DNA of 64,000 bases from Fictibacillus nanhaiensis (GTDB lineage Bacteria > Bacillota > Bacilli > Bacillales > Fictibacillaceae): NCBI GenBank assembly GCA_016401345.1, contig JAEACG010000007.1:1147-65146 (forward strand), given 5' to 3'. Both the position numbers and the translations under genes were made by a program. The notes beneath the pieces are model-generated. The model was not told the origin of the DNA, ran no database searches, and saw nothing but the letters and a program-made list of their open reading frames with translations. Shown piece after piece: positions 1-8,065 of the stretch (the stretch's first letter is position 1; every line of letters starts with the position of its first letter).

Positions 1-126
1 AATATAATCATATTCAATTTCTTCATCAGAGATTACAAGTTGCTTCCTTCCATAAATCATTAATTTCTTATTCGCTCCCGTAAGTAAAACAATAGAACCA
101 TTAGGTAATAAGTTTTGATTTTTCAT
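1..126 (-). CDS. DUF4176 family protein, 5' part only
   Basis: The 42 N-terminal residues are visible; the rest lies before the window start. The pattern LPNGSIVLL followed by KKLMIYGRKQ matches my memory of DUF4176, a small family that recurs in type VII (LXG) secretion loci. An AGGAG lies about 11 bases upstream of the chosen ATG; another ATG three codons further upstream is too close to it. The gene is the last visible member of the minus-strand LXG operon, which supports the assignment. Its function is unknown. Confidence 0.6.
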   Translation of the reverse strand, partial: MKNQNLLPNGSIVLLTGANKKLMIYGRKQLVISDEEIEYDYI

Positions 127-182
127 AAATCGCATCACTCCTATATATGAAGTTTAAAAAGTTCAGTAATAATAATACTAAG

Positions 183-905
183 TCATACTCGTTTAGCTCC
201 ACCTGGATTCTCTTTAATTTTTGTTTTCAAATAGGCAGTTTTTAATAAATGCATGTTAGCTTTCATAAACAAATATCTATGAATAAATTTCACTGACATA
301 TATGTAAAAAAAGTTGAGAGAATAACATAAACAATAATCATTAATGAACTTATAGCCATCTGAGATTTATTCATAAAATATTGTCCAATAATATAACCTG
401 CTGGAGGAGCAATTGCTAGCAACTTATAATGCCAAGGTAAGTTTTTAAATTTTCCAAAATTGGAATTTAATGATGTATATTTTTTATTATGAAACCAAAC
501 TTGAAAATAAAGGAAAGATAAGAACATTATTATGGATATAATTAAAAAGTACGGTGACTGTATATTCAAATTTATATAAGCAGTTTTTTGAATTAGAACA
601 AAATAACAAATTGAACCAACTGCTCCAACAGTTCCTAAGAATAAGATAAATTCGAATTGTAAGCTTTCAACTTTTCTAATTAACATAGATAAAGCCCAAA
701 TGTTAACAATAAATAACAATGGCATAGTTATCCATACCGTTAGAGTGTGATAGGGGTACAATATTGGCAATATTATTAAAAGATCTAACATTATATAAGT
801 GACTATTACTATGCTAGATTTTATCGATCCTGGATACGTAAAAGACAGGTGTTCTTTAAAATGTTCTGGCAATTCTCTTCGTTTAATAGTTGAGTCTATT
901 TTCAT
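183..905 (-). CDS. Multi-pass membrane protein next to LXG toxin; candidate immunity protein
   Basis: A 240-residue protein with about six hydrophobic segments (roughly residues 30-50, 55-75, 85-105, 120-140, 160-180 and 185-205) and a basic C-terminal tail. I recognise no family. It starts 32 bases after the LXG toxin gene, on the same strand, with a strong GGGGGT ribosome site four bases before ATG. In LXG operons the gene directly after the toxin usually encodes the immunity factor, and membrane-active toxins tend to have membrane immunity proteins. Immunity is therefore inferred from position and from the hydrophobic toxin C-terminus. The base composition is visibly more AT-rich than the core genes, as is usual for polymorphic toxin loci. 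Confidence 0.6.
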   Translation of the reverse strand: MKIDSTIKRRELPEHFKEHLSFTYPGSIKSSIVIVTYIMLDLLIILPILYPYHTLTVWITMPLLFIVNIWALSMLIRKVESLQFEFILFLGTVGAVGSICYFVLIQKTAYINLNIQSPYFLIISIIMFLSFLYFQVWFHNKKYTSLNSNFGKFKNLPWHYKLLAIAPPAGYIIGQYFMNKSQMAISSLMIIVYVILSTFFTYMSVKFIHRYLFMKANMHLLKTAYLKTKIKENPGGAKRV

Positions 906-936
906 TTTTACCCCCGGTTATAATTTACATCATCAA

Positions 937-2307
937 TTACGAAAACCAATTGGCAATCGTTTTAACACTTTTTTGTACTTTATCCTTTATTTTGTCAGAA
1001 ATGTTCTTTTGACCCTTGCCGGTTTTTATTCCTTCCAAAATGTATGAAACACCAATCGAGACTGCCAACCCCACAGTAGCACCTGCAAGTACAGGTGCAC
1101 CAACTGTACCTACAACAAATGCTGCTGTTGCTGAACCTAACCCCAATGTCACAGCACCCAGACCCACATCAACCCCTGCATCACCCACTATTTTTGATGT
1201 AGATTCATTATTTTGGATATTTTCATATGCATTTTCAGTAGTTGTAATCCCTACTCCAACCCAGGCTAGTCCTCCTCTAACAGAACTCTTTAGGGCAGAA
1301 CTTGGCTTTACATTTTTAGCTATTTCTGGTATGTTACCTCTTTTTAATTGCGAATCAATCCACTTACTATGGTACCTTTTCCCCTTAATATTTACTACAT
1401 TACCATTTTTAACGCGGAATACATCACCGTCCTTTTTAATTCCAAACCCTTTGACCTGAGTATTTATAGCTGTATTATAATAAGATACCGCTTCAGTTCC
1501 TGTACTAAACTTATTTCCGGTTGAACTTACAGGAGCAGATAAATCAAAAACTGTACTTGAATCACCATTGGTATACTCTAGTTCCCACCACTCTAATTCT
1601 TTATCTTTTACTGGATTTTTAAGCTTTGATTCTTTTGATTTTGAATTTCCATTCCCTACTTTAGCTTTATTCTGGCTCCACAATTGACCAGGTTTATAAC
1701 TAGCTAGACTTAGTTGACCGCTTTGAAACATTGATTGAATTTGTTCAATGAATTGGTTCATTTTAAGTATTTGTTGTTCAATAGAACTAAGAGCATTGGT
1801 TTGCATTGTATCAAACTCTATTAATTTCTCTATTGTTTGAATAGATGATCTGTTAGCCTCTTCTACTTGATTCACAAACTCTAATTCATTTAGCCTAGGA
1901 AGAAAGACGATATCACTTACACTTTGCATGCTTTGATTGGCATCTTGAGTTAATTCAATTGTATTTTCTTTTACTTTCCGCAAGCCGTTTGTTAACTCAT
2001 TTTCTAAAAAACTTTGCCTGATAAATGCATTGGGTAAAGCATCTAGAGATTTTAACGCACTTTCAATATTCTTTAATGTGTTTCCGTAGTTCGTTAAACA
2101 TGAAATACAAAAGGTAAGAAATGGCTCATGACAATCTTGGAAGAACGCCCTTATCGAAGTTCCTCCTTTTCCTTTTAGAGAATCTTCTAAAGAAACAAGT
2201 TCATTTATTGCTGATTGAATTTGTCTTAGCTGATCTGTAAAACTAGACAAGTTTAATTCTAACTCATATACCACTTTGTACAGGGAATCTGCATCAAGCG
2301 TTTTCAT
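937..2307 (-). CDS. LXG-domain polymorphic toxin (type VII secretion substrate)
   Basis: A 456-residue protein. Residues 1 to about 200 are almost wholly alpha-helical and match the LXG layout: an N-terminal LDADSLYKVV segment, long amphipathic helices and a conserved AFFQDCHEPFL region. Residues 200-360 are a polar linker. Residues about 370-435 form a Gly/Ala/Val-rich hydrophobic stretch (GVDVGLGAVTLGLGSATAAF and onward) followed by a basic amphipathic tail. Such glycine-rich C-termini suggest a membrane-inserting or depolarising toxin rather than a nuclease; no nuclease motif is visible. It follows two small helical partner genes in the ywqH-ywqI-ywqJ order of Bacillus subtilis. AAGGAGG lies 12 bases before the ATG. 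No T7SS machinery genes are in the window. Confidence 0.82.
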   Translation of the reverse strand: MKTLDADSLYKVVYELELNLSSFTDQLRQIQSAINELVSLEDSLKGKGGTSIRAFFQDCHEPFLTFCISCLTNYGNTLKNIESALKSLDALPNAFIRQSFLENELTNGLRKVKENTIELTQDANQSMQSVSDIVFLPRLNELEFVNQVEEANRSSIQTIEKLIEFDTMQTNALSSIEQQILKMNQFIEQIQSMFQSGQLSLASYKPGQLWSQNKAKVGNGNSKSKESKLKNPVKDKELEWWELEYTNGDSSTVFDLSAPVSSTGNKFSTGTEAVSYYNTAINTQVKGFGIKKDGDVFRVKNGNVVNIKGKRYHSKWIDSQLKRGNIPEIAKNVKPSSALKSSVRGGLAWVGVGITTTENAYENIQNNESTSKIVGDAGVDVGLGAVTLGLGSATAAFVVGTVGAPVLAGATVGLAVSIGVSYILEGIKTGKGQKNISDKIKDKVQKSVKTIANWFS

Positions 2308-2324
2308 TAATTTCCATATCCTCC

Positions 2325-2600
2325 TTACCTTTGTATCATAGTTGTTACTAGTCCCTCATCAGTCTCTTGCATCATTTTTACAGATTTTTGAGTACCTTCT
2401 AAATTCTTAATAATTAATTGTTGATAAGTCATTAAAGTTTGTTGGAGAATAAGATTTAAGCTATTTAATTTGTCTATTGAATCTAAAACATTTCCTTCTC
2501 CAGTAGATGTAGGTATATTGGGCCGAAATGATTGAACAGCAGATTGTATTTTGGACAAAGACTCTTCAACATCACTATATTTAATTCTGATTTCACCCAA
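2325..2600 (-). CDS. YwqI-like (DUF5344) small helical T7SS partner
   Basis: A 91-residue helical protein counted from a TTG start, which sits 8 bases after AAGGAG; the upstream GTG (2609) touches the ribosome site and is unlikely. The GEIRIKYSDVEESLSKIQSA opening and all-helical composition fit YwqI/DUF5344, a WXG100-like family encoded just before LXG toxins. Such proteins pair with the LXG domain and help target it for export by the type VII apparatus. It lies 17 bases upstream of the toxin gene, in an operon. The family call is from pattern memory, supported by gene order. Confidence 0.7.
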   Translation of the reverse strand: MGEIRIKYSDVEESLSKIQSAVQSFRPNIPTSTGEGNVLDSIDKLNSLNLILQQTLMTYQQLIIKNLEGTQKSVKMMQETDEGLVTTMIQR

Positions 2601-2623
2601 GTTAATCACTCCTTAAGAATACG

Positions 2624-2974
2624 TTAACTTTTTATACTAGCTTGTTTAGCAGCAGAAATTGAGTCCTGAATAGATTTAATCTCAGATTGAATATCCATTA
2701 TTTTATTACTAATTACACTAAAAACAGATTCAAATTGATTACTTTCCATATCTTCGTATTCTATCAACATTCCATTTTCTCGAATATCCTCAAATTGATT
2801 TGCTAGAATCCCAGCCCAAGTTACAGAAGATAATTCAGGATTTAAACACAAGTATCTGTCATTTTGAAATGCTTGTTGATGTTGTCGCATTTCACTTTGA
2901 CATCTAATCAAGCGTTCCAACTGTTCCTCTTTAATCCTTAACGAACTATATAGGGATGATAAATAAGCATCCAT
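2624..2974 (-). CDS. YwqH-like (DUF5082) small helical T7SS partner
   Basis: A 116-residue protein, first gene of the LXG operon. It has an N-terminal helix with KEEQLERLIRCQSEM, a central CLNPELSSVTWAGILANQFE motif in which the W-x-G occurs between helices, and a C-terminal coiled-coil helix. This matches YwqH/DUF5082, the second small partner of LXG toxins. GGCGGTG lies 7 bases before ATG. The 167 bases upstream are AT-rich and probably hold the operon promoter, but I cannot mark a clear -35/-10 pair. Confidence 0.7.
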   Translation of the reverse strand: MDAYLSSLYSSLRIKEEQLERLIRCQSEMRQHQQAFQNDRYLCLNPELSSVTWAGILANQFEDIRENGMLIEYEDMESNQFESVFSVISNKIMDIQSEIKSIQDSISAAKQASIKS

Positions 2975-3141
2975 GAAATTTCACCGCCTTACATTAAATA
3001 TTGATATAGGCACTATATCACAATTAATTGGATATTTTTTCTACTTTTACAAATACCCTTCAAAATTAGGACTTTAAACCTTATTTCAATATTTTTCTAG
3101 TAGTAAGAACGTTTTAATTTCAAGTGTGATTATGAATACAC

Positions 3142-3399
3142 TTAAACTTGTTCAACTTTTCTTAAGTATTTAGTAAAATAAGCACCTAACAGTAAAAGAA
3201 CAACCGAAGTTCCCCAGCTCCATATCCCAAGGAAATCAAACCAGTAGGCTAAAAGATTAACTATCGCGATTAAGAAAAAACAGATTGATGTTAATGCTGT
3301 CCTCAGACCTGTAATTCCTTGATCTCGCCTTTGCCGTATGACGTATGTAATCGAGAATATCAACGTTATGAGAACAAGAACGGATAAAATGGATTCCAT
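3142..3399 (-). CDS. Small three-helix membrane protein, unknown function
   Basis: An 85-residue protein with three hydrophobic segments (about 3-20, 35-53, 58-76) separated by an RQRRDQG loop. A strong GGAGGG ribosome site precedes the ATG. It is transcribed divergently from the arsR-type gene at 3528 and convergently towards the LXG operon promoter region. No family is recognised and the context gives no function. Confidence 0.6.
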   Translation of the reverse strand: MESILSVLVLITLIFSITYVIRQRRDQGITGLRTALTSICFFLIAIVNLLAYWFDFLGIWSWGTSVVLLLLGAYFTKYLRKVEQV

Positions 3400-3527
3400 C
3401 TTTACTTCCCTCCTATTTGGTTTCTACTTAATAATACGATTCATATTTCCGATATGTTTCATTTTTTCCAATTTTCAGGAGTGTTAACAAATTGACATAT
3501 CGAGAAAAACCGATTAGAGTTTAAAAC

Positions 3528-3845
3528 ATGAACAATCCAATCGATGTATTTAAGGCGCTTTCCAACGACATTCGTCTCGATATTCTGAAATGGCTCAAAG
3601 ATCCACATCAACACTTTGATAAACCTACTGCTCATCTATCAAAAACGATTAATGAGAAAGTTGGTATCTGTGTGGGAGATATACAGGAAAAAGCGAATCT
3701 ATCGCAATCCACTGTATCCCAATATTTATCGATGATGCAGAAAGCTGGTTTGCTGGAATCAGATCGTCACGGCAAATGGACGTACTATCGGAGAAATGAA
3801 AAAAACATACAAGAGTTAGCTACCTATCTAAAAGAAGAATTATAG
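3528..3845 (+). CDS. ArsR/SmtB-family transcriptional regulator
   Basis: A 105-residue winged-helix protein. The opening IDVFKALSNDIRLDILKWL is a typical ArsR start, and the recognition helix region NLSQSTVSQYLSMMQKAGLL lies at about residues 60-80, followed by the wing RHGKWTYYRRNE. A Cys (VGICVGDIQ) is present, but there is no ELCVCDL-type metal-binding motif, so it may sense something other than metal. It sits immediately upstream of two DMT-family membrane genes on the same strand and probably regulates them. Confidence 0.85.
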   Translation: MNNPIDVFKALSNDIRLDILKWLKDPHQHFDKPTAHLSKTINEKVGICVGDIQEKANLSQSTVSQYLSMMQKAGLLESDRHGKWTYYRRNEKNIQELATYLKEEL

Positions 3846-3859
3846 GTTCTTCTTTTTTT
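3831..3859 (+). terminator. Hairpin with T-run at the end of the arsR-type gene
   Basis: AAAGAAGAA and TTCTTCTTT pair around a 7-base loop and run into T residues. The left arm lies within the last codons of the regulator gene. It may separate the regulator from, or attenuate read-through into, the transporter genes. Confidence 0.55.
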
Positions 3860-3908
3860 GTTTTTATATCGATAATTTTAAATATGTAAATATGAAGGAG
3901 TTTTGTTT

Positions 3909-4337
3909 ATGAAAATATGGACTTATCTTTTAGCATTACTTGCTGGTGTTTCGCTAAGTGTTGAAGGGGCGATATACGGCGAGCTTGGAAAAACAATCGG
4001 AAAATTAGAAAGCAGCTTTTACAACTTTTTTGTTGGTGCCATTATACTTGGAATCGTCGTTCTGTTCTTAGGTAAAGGTTCTCTAAGCTATACGTTTCAA
4101 GCTCCTAAATGGGAACTTTCTGGTGGTGCCCTGGGTACCATCTATCTGACAATCTTAATCATAGCGATACCGATTGTTGGTGTAGGCATTGCTATGATTT
4201 CTGTTATCATCGGTCAGATTGCTATGAGTATACTTATCGAGCACAAGGGCTGGTTAGGGAGTTCAAAGGCTTCCGTTAACAAAGAAAAACTTATAGCAGT
4301 ATCGCTCATGACCATCTCACTGCTGCTCATTTTTTAA
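3909..4337 (+). CDS. YdcZ/DUF606-type DMT membrane protein (first of a pair)
   Basis: A 142-residue, four- to five-helix membrane protein with the pattern LSVEGAIYGELGKTIGKLES followed by FYNFFVGAI, typical of the DMT superfamily YdcZ (DUF606) group. ATG 3909 is preferred because AAGGAG lies eight bases upstream; an in-frame TTG two codons earlier is too close. It is paired with a paralogue 18 bases downstream, suggesting a heteromeric small transporter, and both follow an ArsR-type regulator. The substrate is unknown. Confidence 0.78.
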   Translation: MKIWTYLLALLAGVSLSVEGAIYGELGKTIGKLESSFYNFFVGAIILGIVVLFLGKGSLSYTFQAPKWELSGGALGTIYLTILIIAIPIVGVGIAMISVIIGQIAMSILIEHKGWLGSSKASVNKEKLIAVSLMTISLLLIF

Positions 4338-4355
4338 GAAAGAAGGGATATCAAC

Positions 4356-4817
4356 ATGCACATATTAATACTTCTTGGATCAGTCATAGGCGGTGTGCTC
4401 CTTAGTGCTCAATCCTCTATTAATGGAGCATTTAGCAGAAAATCCGGTACGTACGAAGCTGCGTTTTTAACATTTTTCTCAGGTGCACTCCTTCTAGCCA
4501 TTCTTATTCTTTTCTTTGGTGAAGGTAACATCTTAAAGGTCTTTGAAGCGCCTAAGTGGCAGCTTGCAGCCGTTTGGTTCGGGGTTGGTTACTTATTTTT
4601 AACAGTAGTTGCTGTACCACGCATTGGTGTCATCGCTACTAACATTGCTACCGTCATTGGACAGCTTACCGCGGGTATGGTTATCGACCATTTTGGATTT
4701 TTTGGAGGACTATCCGTTCCCTTCACTTGGGAACGCATGCTCGCGATTCTTTTGATGTTCATTGCACTTCGTTTTATATATATCGGTAATAAAAAACAGA
4801 AGGATGATACGAAGTAA
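4356..4817 (+). CDS. YdcZ/DUF606-type DMT membrane protein (second of a pair)
   Basis: A 153-residue membrane protein paralogous to the preceding one: LLSAQSSINGAFSRKSGTYE, then AAFLTFFSGALLL and the shared EAPKWQL segment. It has five hydrophobic helices and a short basic C-terminus. GAAGGG precedes the ATG. The two-gene arrangement matches known paired DMT/YdcZ systems in Firmicutes. The cargo cannot be read from the sequence. Confidence 0.78.
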   Translation: MHILILLGSVIGGVLLSAQSSINGAFSRKSGTYEAAFLTFFSGALLLAILILFFGEGNILKVFEAPKWQLAAVWFGVGYLFLTVVAVPRIGVIATNIATVIGQLTAGMVIDHFGFFGGLSVPFTWERMLAILLMFIALRFIYIGNKKQKDDTK

Positions 4818-4840
4818 ATATAAGCTACGTAAGCGTTTGT

Positions 4841-4880
4841 ATCACATTTCTATCACATAAACCTCACAGAACGTTCACAA
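4841..4880. promoter_or_regulatory. Four helically phased TCACA direct repeats upstream of ctaB
   Basis: TCACA begins at 4842, 4853, 4864 and 4875, an exact 11-bp period. On the plus strand the hexamers approach the PhoP box (TT[ACT]ACA, repeated about every 11 bp). On the minus strand the last one reads TTTGTGAAC, one base from the ResD consensus TTTGTGAAT. ctaB starts about 120 bases downstream, so this is a good candidate binding site for a response regulator. Confidence 0.5.
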
Positions 4881-4997
4881 AACCGTTGTGTAAAGTGTCT
4901 TGAGGTGTTCTATTATTTGAACTGGGAATTCATTTAGTGCTTTAATAGAAGTGGATTTAAGGTTACACTATATGGATAATATAGAGAGAGAATTATT

Positions 4998-5933
4998 GTG
5001 AAGATGGTGTCTTATAGTATGGAAAAAACGTTGAAAGTAGAAAAACAAAAACGGTCAGCGATTCTGTCACAAACTGTGAAAACGGGAATCATTAAATCTA
5101 ACCTCGTTCCTATGTTTGCCGGACTTACGCTGGCATTATATACGTACGATATCGATCCTGGCACTAAGTTACTTGATGTTGTATTCGCATTGATCGGAAC
5201 CATTTTAGTAATAGGTGCAGCTGGTACGTTAAATAATGTATATGACCGCGATATTGATGCAATCATGGAGAGAACGAAGAGCAGACCTACGGTTACTGGT
5301 GAGATCGATACAAAATTTGCGATTACACTCGCTGGCATTATGGCTGTGCTTGGTATTATCGCTCTAGCGTTCACCACACCGCTTGCGGCATTACTAGGTT
5401 TCTTAGGTCTTTTCTTTTATGTCGTTCCTTATACGATGTGGACGAAACGAAGAACGATTTATAACACTGAGGTAGGCAGTATTTCAGGTGCGATGCCTCC
5501 CCTTATTGGTTGGGCAGCAATGACAGGGACGCTTGCACACCCCGCGATTGCCGCACTGTTCATCATTCAGGTCATCTGGCAGATGCCTCACTTTTATGCC
5601 ATCGCCATTCGCCGACACGATGAATATAAGGCAGCTCGTATACCGATGCTCCCTGTTGTAAAAGGTGTTAAAAGAACCTATACACAAACAAACATCTATC
5701 TAGTGTTATTAAGTTTAACGAGCTTTTTGTTCCTGCCGTTAAGCTTAGGGTTAACGCTAGTTGCTCTTCTTATGAACGTGGGTTGGCTCGTATTGAGCAT
5801 CTATGGCTACAAAAAAAACAAGGATTCTGAGAAATGGGCAAAGCTGCTCTTTATCTATTCTCTAATCCACATGACGATCCTGTTTTCAACAGTCATCGTC
5901 TACTCGTTGGTTGGTATTTTTATATTAAGTTAG
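4998..5933 (+). CDS. ctaB: Protoheme IX farnesyltransferase (heme O synthase)
   Basis: A 311-residue UbiA-family prenyltransferase that adds a farnesyl group to heme B to give heme O, the precursor of heme A for terminal oxidases. The first Asp-rich prenyl-diphosphate site NNVYDRDIDAIMERT lies near residue 90, and the second conserved region (YTMWTKRRTIYNTEVGSISG) near 150-170, with about eight or nine transmembrane helices. The GTG start follows an AGAGAGAG-type site. No ctaA or ctaCDEF genes are nearby, so this is an unlinked copy, possibly a second ctaB. Phased upstream repeats suggest ResD- or PhoP-type control. Confidence 0.93.
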   Translation: MKMVSYSMEKTLKVEKQKRSAILSQTVKTGIIKSNLVPMFAGLTLALYTYDIDPGTKLLDVVFALIGTILVIGAAGTLNNVYDRDIDAIMERTKSRPTVTGEIDTKFAITLAGIMAVLGIIALAFTTPLAALLGFLGLFFYVVPYTMWTKRRTIYNTEVGSISGAMPPLIGWAAMTGTLAHPAIAALFIIQVIWQMPHFYAIAIRRHDEYKAARIPMLPVVKGVKRTYTQTNIYLVLLSLTSFLFLPLSLGLTLVALLMNVGWLVLSIYGYKKNKDSEKWAKLLFIYSLIHMTILFSTVIVYSLVGIFILS

Positions 5934-5966
5934 AAAAAAGGTTCGGAATTGCTCCGTACCTTTTTC
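5934..5966 (+). terminator. ctaB terminator
   Basis: The hairpin AAGGTTCGGA / TCCGTACCTT (one mismatch) is followed by a T-run directly after the ctaB stop codon. Confidence 0.75.
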
Positions 5967-6046
5967 ATTTGTTGGTCCTCTTATTTTGACTGAGCAGTAA
6001 GTGCTTGGAAACGACCATTAAAGTCGAATGGTGTCGAGAATTGTAG

Positions 6047-6172
6047 ACTCGAGGATAAACTGCATAAACTTTTGGATTCAGGACCAAAACTCGAGGATAA
6101 ACTGCATAAACTTTTGGATTCAGAATCAAAACTCGTGGATTAATCCCTTAAACTCCTGAATTCGTTCATCCA
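6047..6172. repeat. Intergenic tandem array, six degenerate 21-bp units
   Basis: Six 21-base units begin at 6047, 6068, 6089, 6110, 6131 and 6152, each starting ACT with a GGAT or GAAT near position 7. Units 1 and 3 are identical and units 2 and 4 nearly so, giving an obvious 42-base higher-order repeat; units 5 and 6 are diverged. It lies between the convergent ctaB and MFS genes. Confidence 0.8.
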
Positions 6173-6180
6173 CCACACAT

Positions 6181-6215
6181 AAAAGCCTGCCCCAACTATT
6201 GGAGCAGGCTTTTTT
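6181..6215 (-). terminator. MFS gene terminator (bidirectional)
   Basis: AAAAGCCTGC / GCAGGCTTTTTT forms a strong GC-rich hairpin with A- and T-runs on both sides, between convergent genes. Confidence 0.8.
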
Positions 6216-6227
6216 CGCTACTATTTT

Positions 6228-7469
6228 TTAATGCGCCGTATCCATTCGATCTACGTGCGCTAGATGTTTGTAATTCCACCCGATAAAAATGATTGATAAA
6301 AACACGAATCCAGCAGCTACATAAAACGGTAGATGTGGATTGAAGATCTCTGCTAGTTTTGCCGCCATGTAAGGAGAGATCGCCGCCCCTAAAAATCGCA
6401 AAAAGCTATACGCTGCAGATGCTGTCGATCGCTCAACAGGTGCTGCTTCCATAACGGCTGTTGTAATTAAGGTATTCGTATTACCCAATATTGCTCCAGC
6501 AAAAACGATCGCTGAAATGATAACCCATTGAGTCGAAGTGAATAATCCCATGATTACAAGGTCAGCTACAAATAAGAGCAGCATGATTGCCATAGATTTT
6601 ACCGTTCCAAATGTTCTTTCTAGCTTTGGTGCCATAAATACGGATGTTATCGCTAGCAAAGTTCCCCAACCTAAGAACACATAACCTAGTCCCTTCGGAT
6701 GTAACCCTAGAACAAATGGTGCGTAAGCCATGATCGTGAAAAATCCAATGTTATAAAGTGCCGCAACGATTCCGAGTACTAAGAGCGAACGATGCTTCAT
6801 CGCTTTAAACGGAGCAGATAACGGTGTTTTTTTCTTTTTCACAGCTAACTGCGCATTCGGTTTAGGCATCAATACCAACAGTATCATGAATGCAAGAATC
6901 ATAAGAGTCGAAACTCCTATGAAAGGCGATCTCCACGAAATACTCCCTAAGGTACCTCCGAGTAGAGGTCCGATTGAGATTCCTAAACCAACTGCTGCTT
7001 CATACAAAATAATAGCCTTAGCAGTACCGCTGCTCGAAAGGGATACGATCGCAGCTAATGCATTTGCTACAAACAGAGCATTACCTAATCCCCAACCTGC
7101 ACGAAGACCAACTAGTGTCCATATGTTATCAGCAAATCCTCCTAGTGCGGATACTGTCGCAATAATGAAGACCCCTGCCAAGAGAGTTCCTTTATTGCCA
7201 AGTCTAGAAGACACGCTACTCGTTATAAGCATGGCAAAAGCCATCACTGCATTATAACTCGTATAAAGTAACGTCACTTCACTTGGTGATGCTTGAAGAT
7301 TTTCAGCGATAGAAGGTAAAACAGGATTGACCAATCCCATCCCCATGAAAGCTGTTATACAAGCGAAAAAAACAGCCCATACGGAGATCGGCTGATGAAA
7401 TAAACTTTGTTTATCAAGCGTAACTCCTGAAACCTTAGCGCCGCCAACACTTTGTGTGCTTGATGACAT
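6228..7469 (-). CDS. MFS drug/metabolite efflux transporter
   Basis: A 413-residue, 12-helix major facilitator. The signature SSRLGNKGTLLAG between helices 2 and 3 and RAGWGLGNALFVANALA in helix 4, followed by LYEAAVGLGISIGPLLGG, match drug:H+ antiporters of the DHA1 group. ATG 7469 lies 8 bases after AAGGAG; the in-frame GTG at 7475 is too close. It is divergent from a marR-type gene with palindromic operators in the 167-bp gap, the usual layout of a MarR-repressed efflux pump. Confidence 0.85.
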   Translation of the reverse strand: MSSSTQSVGGAKVSGVTLDKQSLFHQPISVWAVFFACITAFMGMGLVNPVLPSIAENLQASPSEVTLLYTSYNAVMAFAMLITSSVSSRLGNKGTLLAGVFIIATVSALGGFADNIWTLVGLRAGWGLGNALFVANALAAIVSLSSSGTAKAIILYEAAVGLGISIGPLLGGTLGSISWRSPFIGVSTLMILAFMILLVLMPKPNAQLAVKKKKTPLSAPFKAMKHRSLLVLGIVAALYNIGFFTIMAYAPFVLGLHPKGLGYVFLGWGTLLAITSVFMAPKLERTFGTVKSMAIMLLLFVADLVIMGLFTSTQWVIISAIVFAGAILGNTNTLITTAVMEAAPVERSTASAAYSFLRFLGAAISPYMAAKLAEIFNPHLPFYVAAGFVFLSIIFIGWNYKHLAHVDRMDTAH

Positions 7470-7509
7470 TCTCACATCTCCTTTTCAATTTTATTATGAC
7501 TACAATTTA

Positions 7510-7543
7510 TTGTATAATACAACTATATAATTGTATAGTACAA
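7510..7543. promoter_or_regulatory. Two MarR-type palindromic operators
   Basis: TTGTATAATACAA (7510-7522) and TTGTATAGTACAA (7531-7543) are near-perfect palindromes with centres 21 bp apart, two helical turns. They sit in the gap between the divergent MFS and marR genes, so both promoters could be repressed from one site. Confidence 0.7.
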
Positions 7544-7636
7544 CTACTTTGCTGTCAAACCCACATCCTGTTGTTGAAACATGTTCTAATCGGTTATTAT
7601 GTTGGTAGAGTTTTGAATGTAAAGGTGGCAAATACG

Positions 7637-8065
7637 ATGAAGAATCCCTTACTTGAAAAGATCGAACTTGAAATGGCCGTGCTTGTAAGGCGTGTCACTT
7701 CGATCACATCCAAAAATAAAATCGGTAATCTTGACAGATCAGCCTATCTCCTTCTGCATCAATTGTCTGTTCATGGCCCTCTTGGAGTGAAAACGCTCGC
7801 TGATAACTTGCAGCTGGATACCTCTACAGTCAGTAGACAAGCTGCTTCACTTGAGAAAAAAGGATATGTGTACAAAGTTCCAGATCATGTGGATCGTCGA
7901 GCTTACTTTCTACAGTTAACAGAATCAGGGACTGAAGATTTTAATGAGTATAAAAAAGCTCGGCTAGATCGTTTTGAAGTACTTACAGTTGATTGGACGG
8001 AGGAAGAACGCAAACAGTTTGGTCATCTCCTAAAAAAATTTAATAAGGCAATTTTAGAAAAATAA
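7637..8065 (+). CDS. MarR-family regulator of the divergent MFS gene
   Basis: A 142-residue winged-helix protein. The DNA-binding part is LGVKTLADNLQLDTSTVSRQ followed by AASLEKKGYVYK, with the wing DHVDRRAYFLQLTESG, all standard MarR features. ATG 7637 is preferred: AAAGGTGG lies eight bases upstream, and the 61 extra in-frame codons upstream run through the operator region. It probably represses itself and the MFS pump. Confidence 0.85.
   Translation: MKNPLLEKIELEMAVLVRRVTSITSKNKIGNLDRSAYLLLHQLSVHGPLGVKTLADNLQLDTSTVSRQAASLEKKGYVYKVPDHVDRRAYFLQLTESGTEDFNEYKKARLDRFEVLTVDWTEEERKQFGHLLKKFNKAILEK

Noticed and set aside
799-1459. Plus-strand open frames opposite the LXG toxin and membrane gene
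   Set aside because: They lie antisense to well-supported minus-strand genes and have no family-like sequence.
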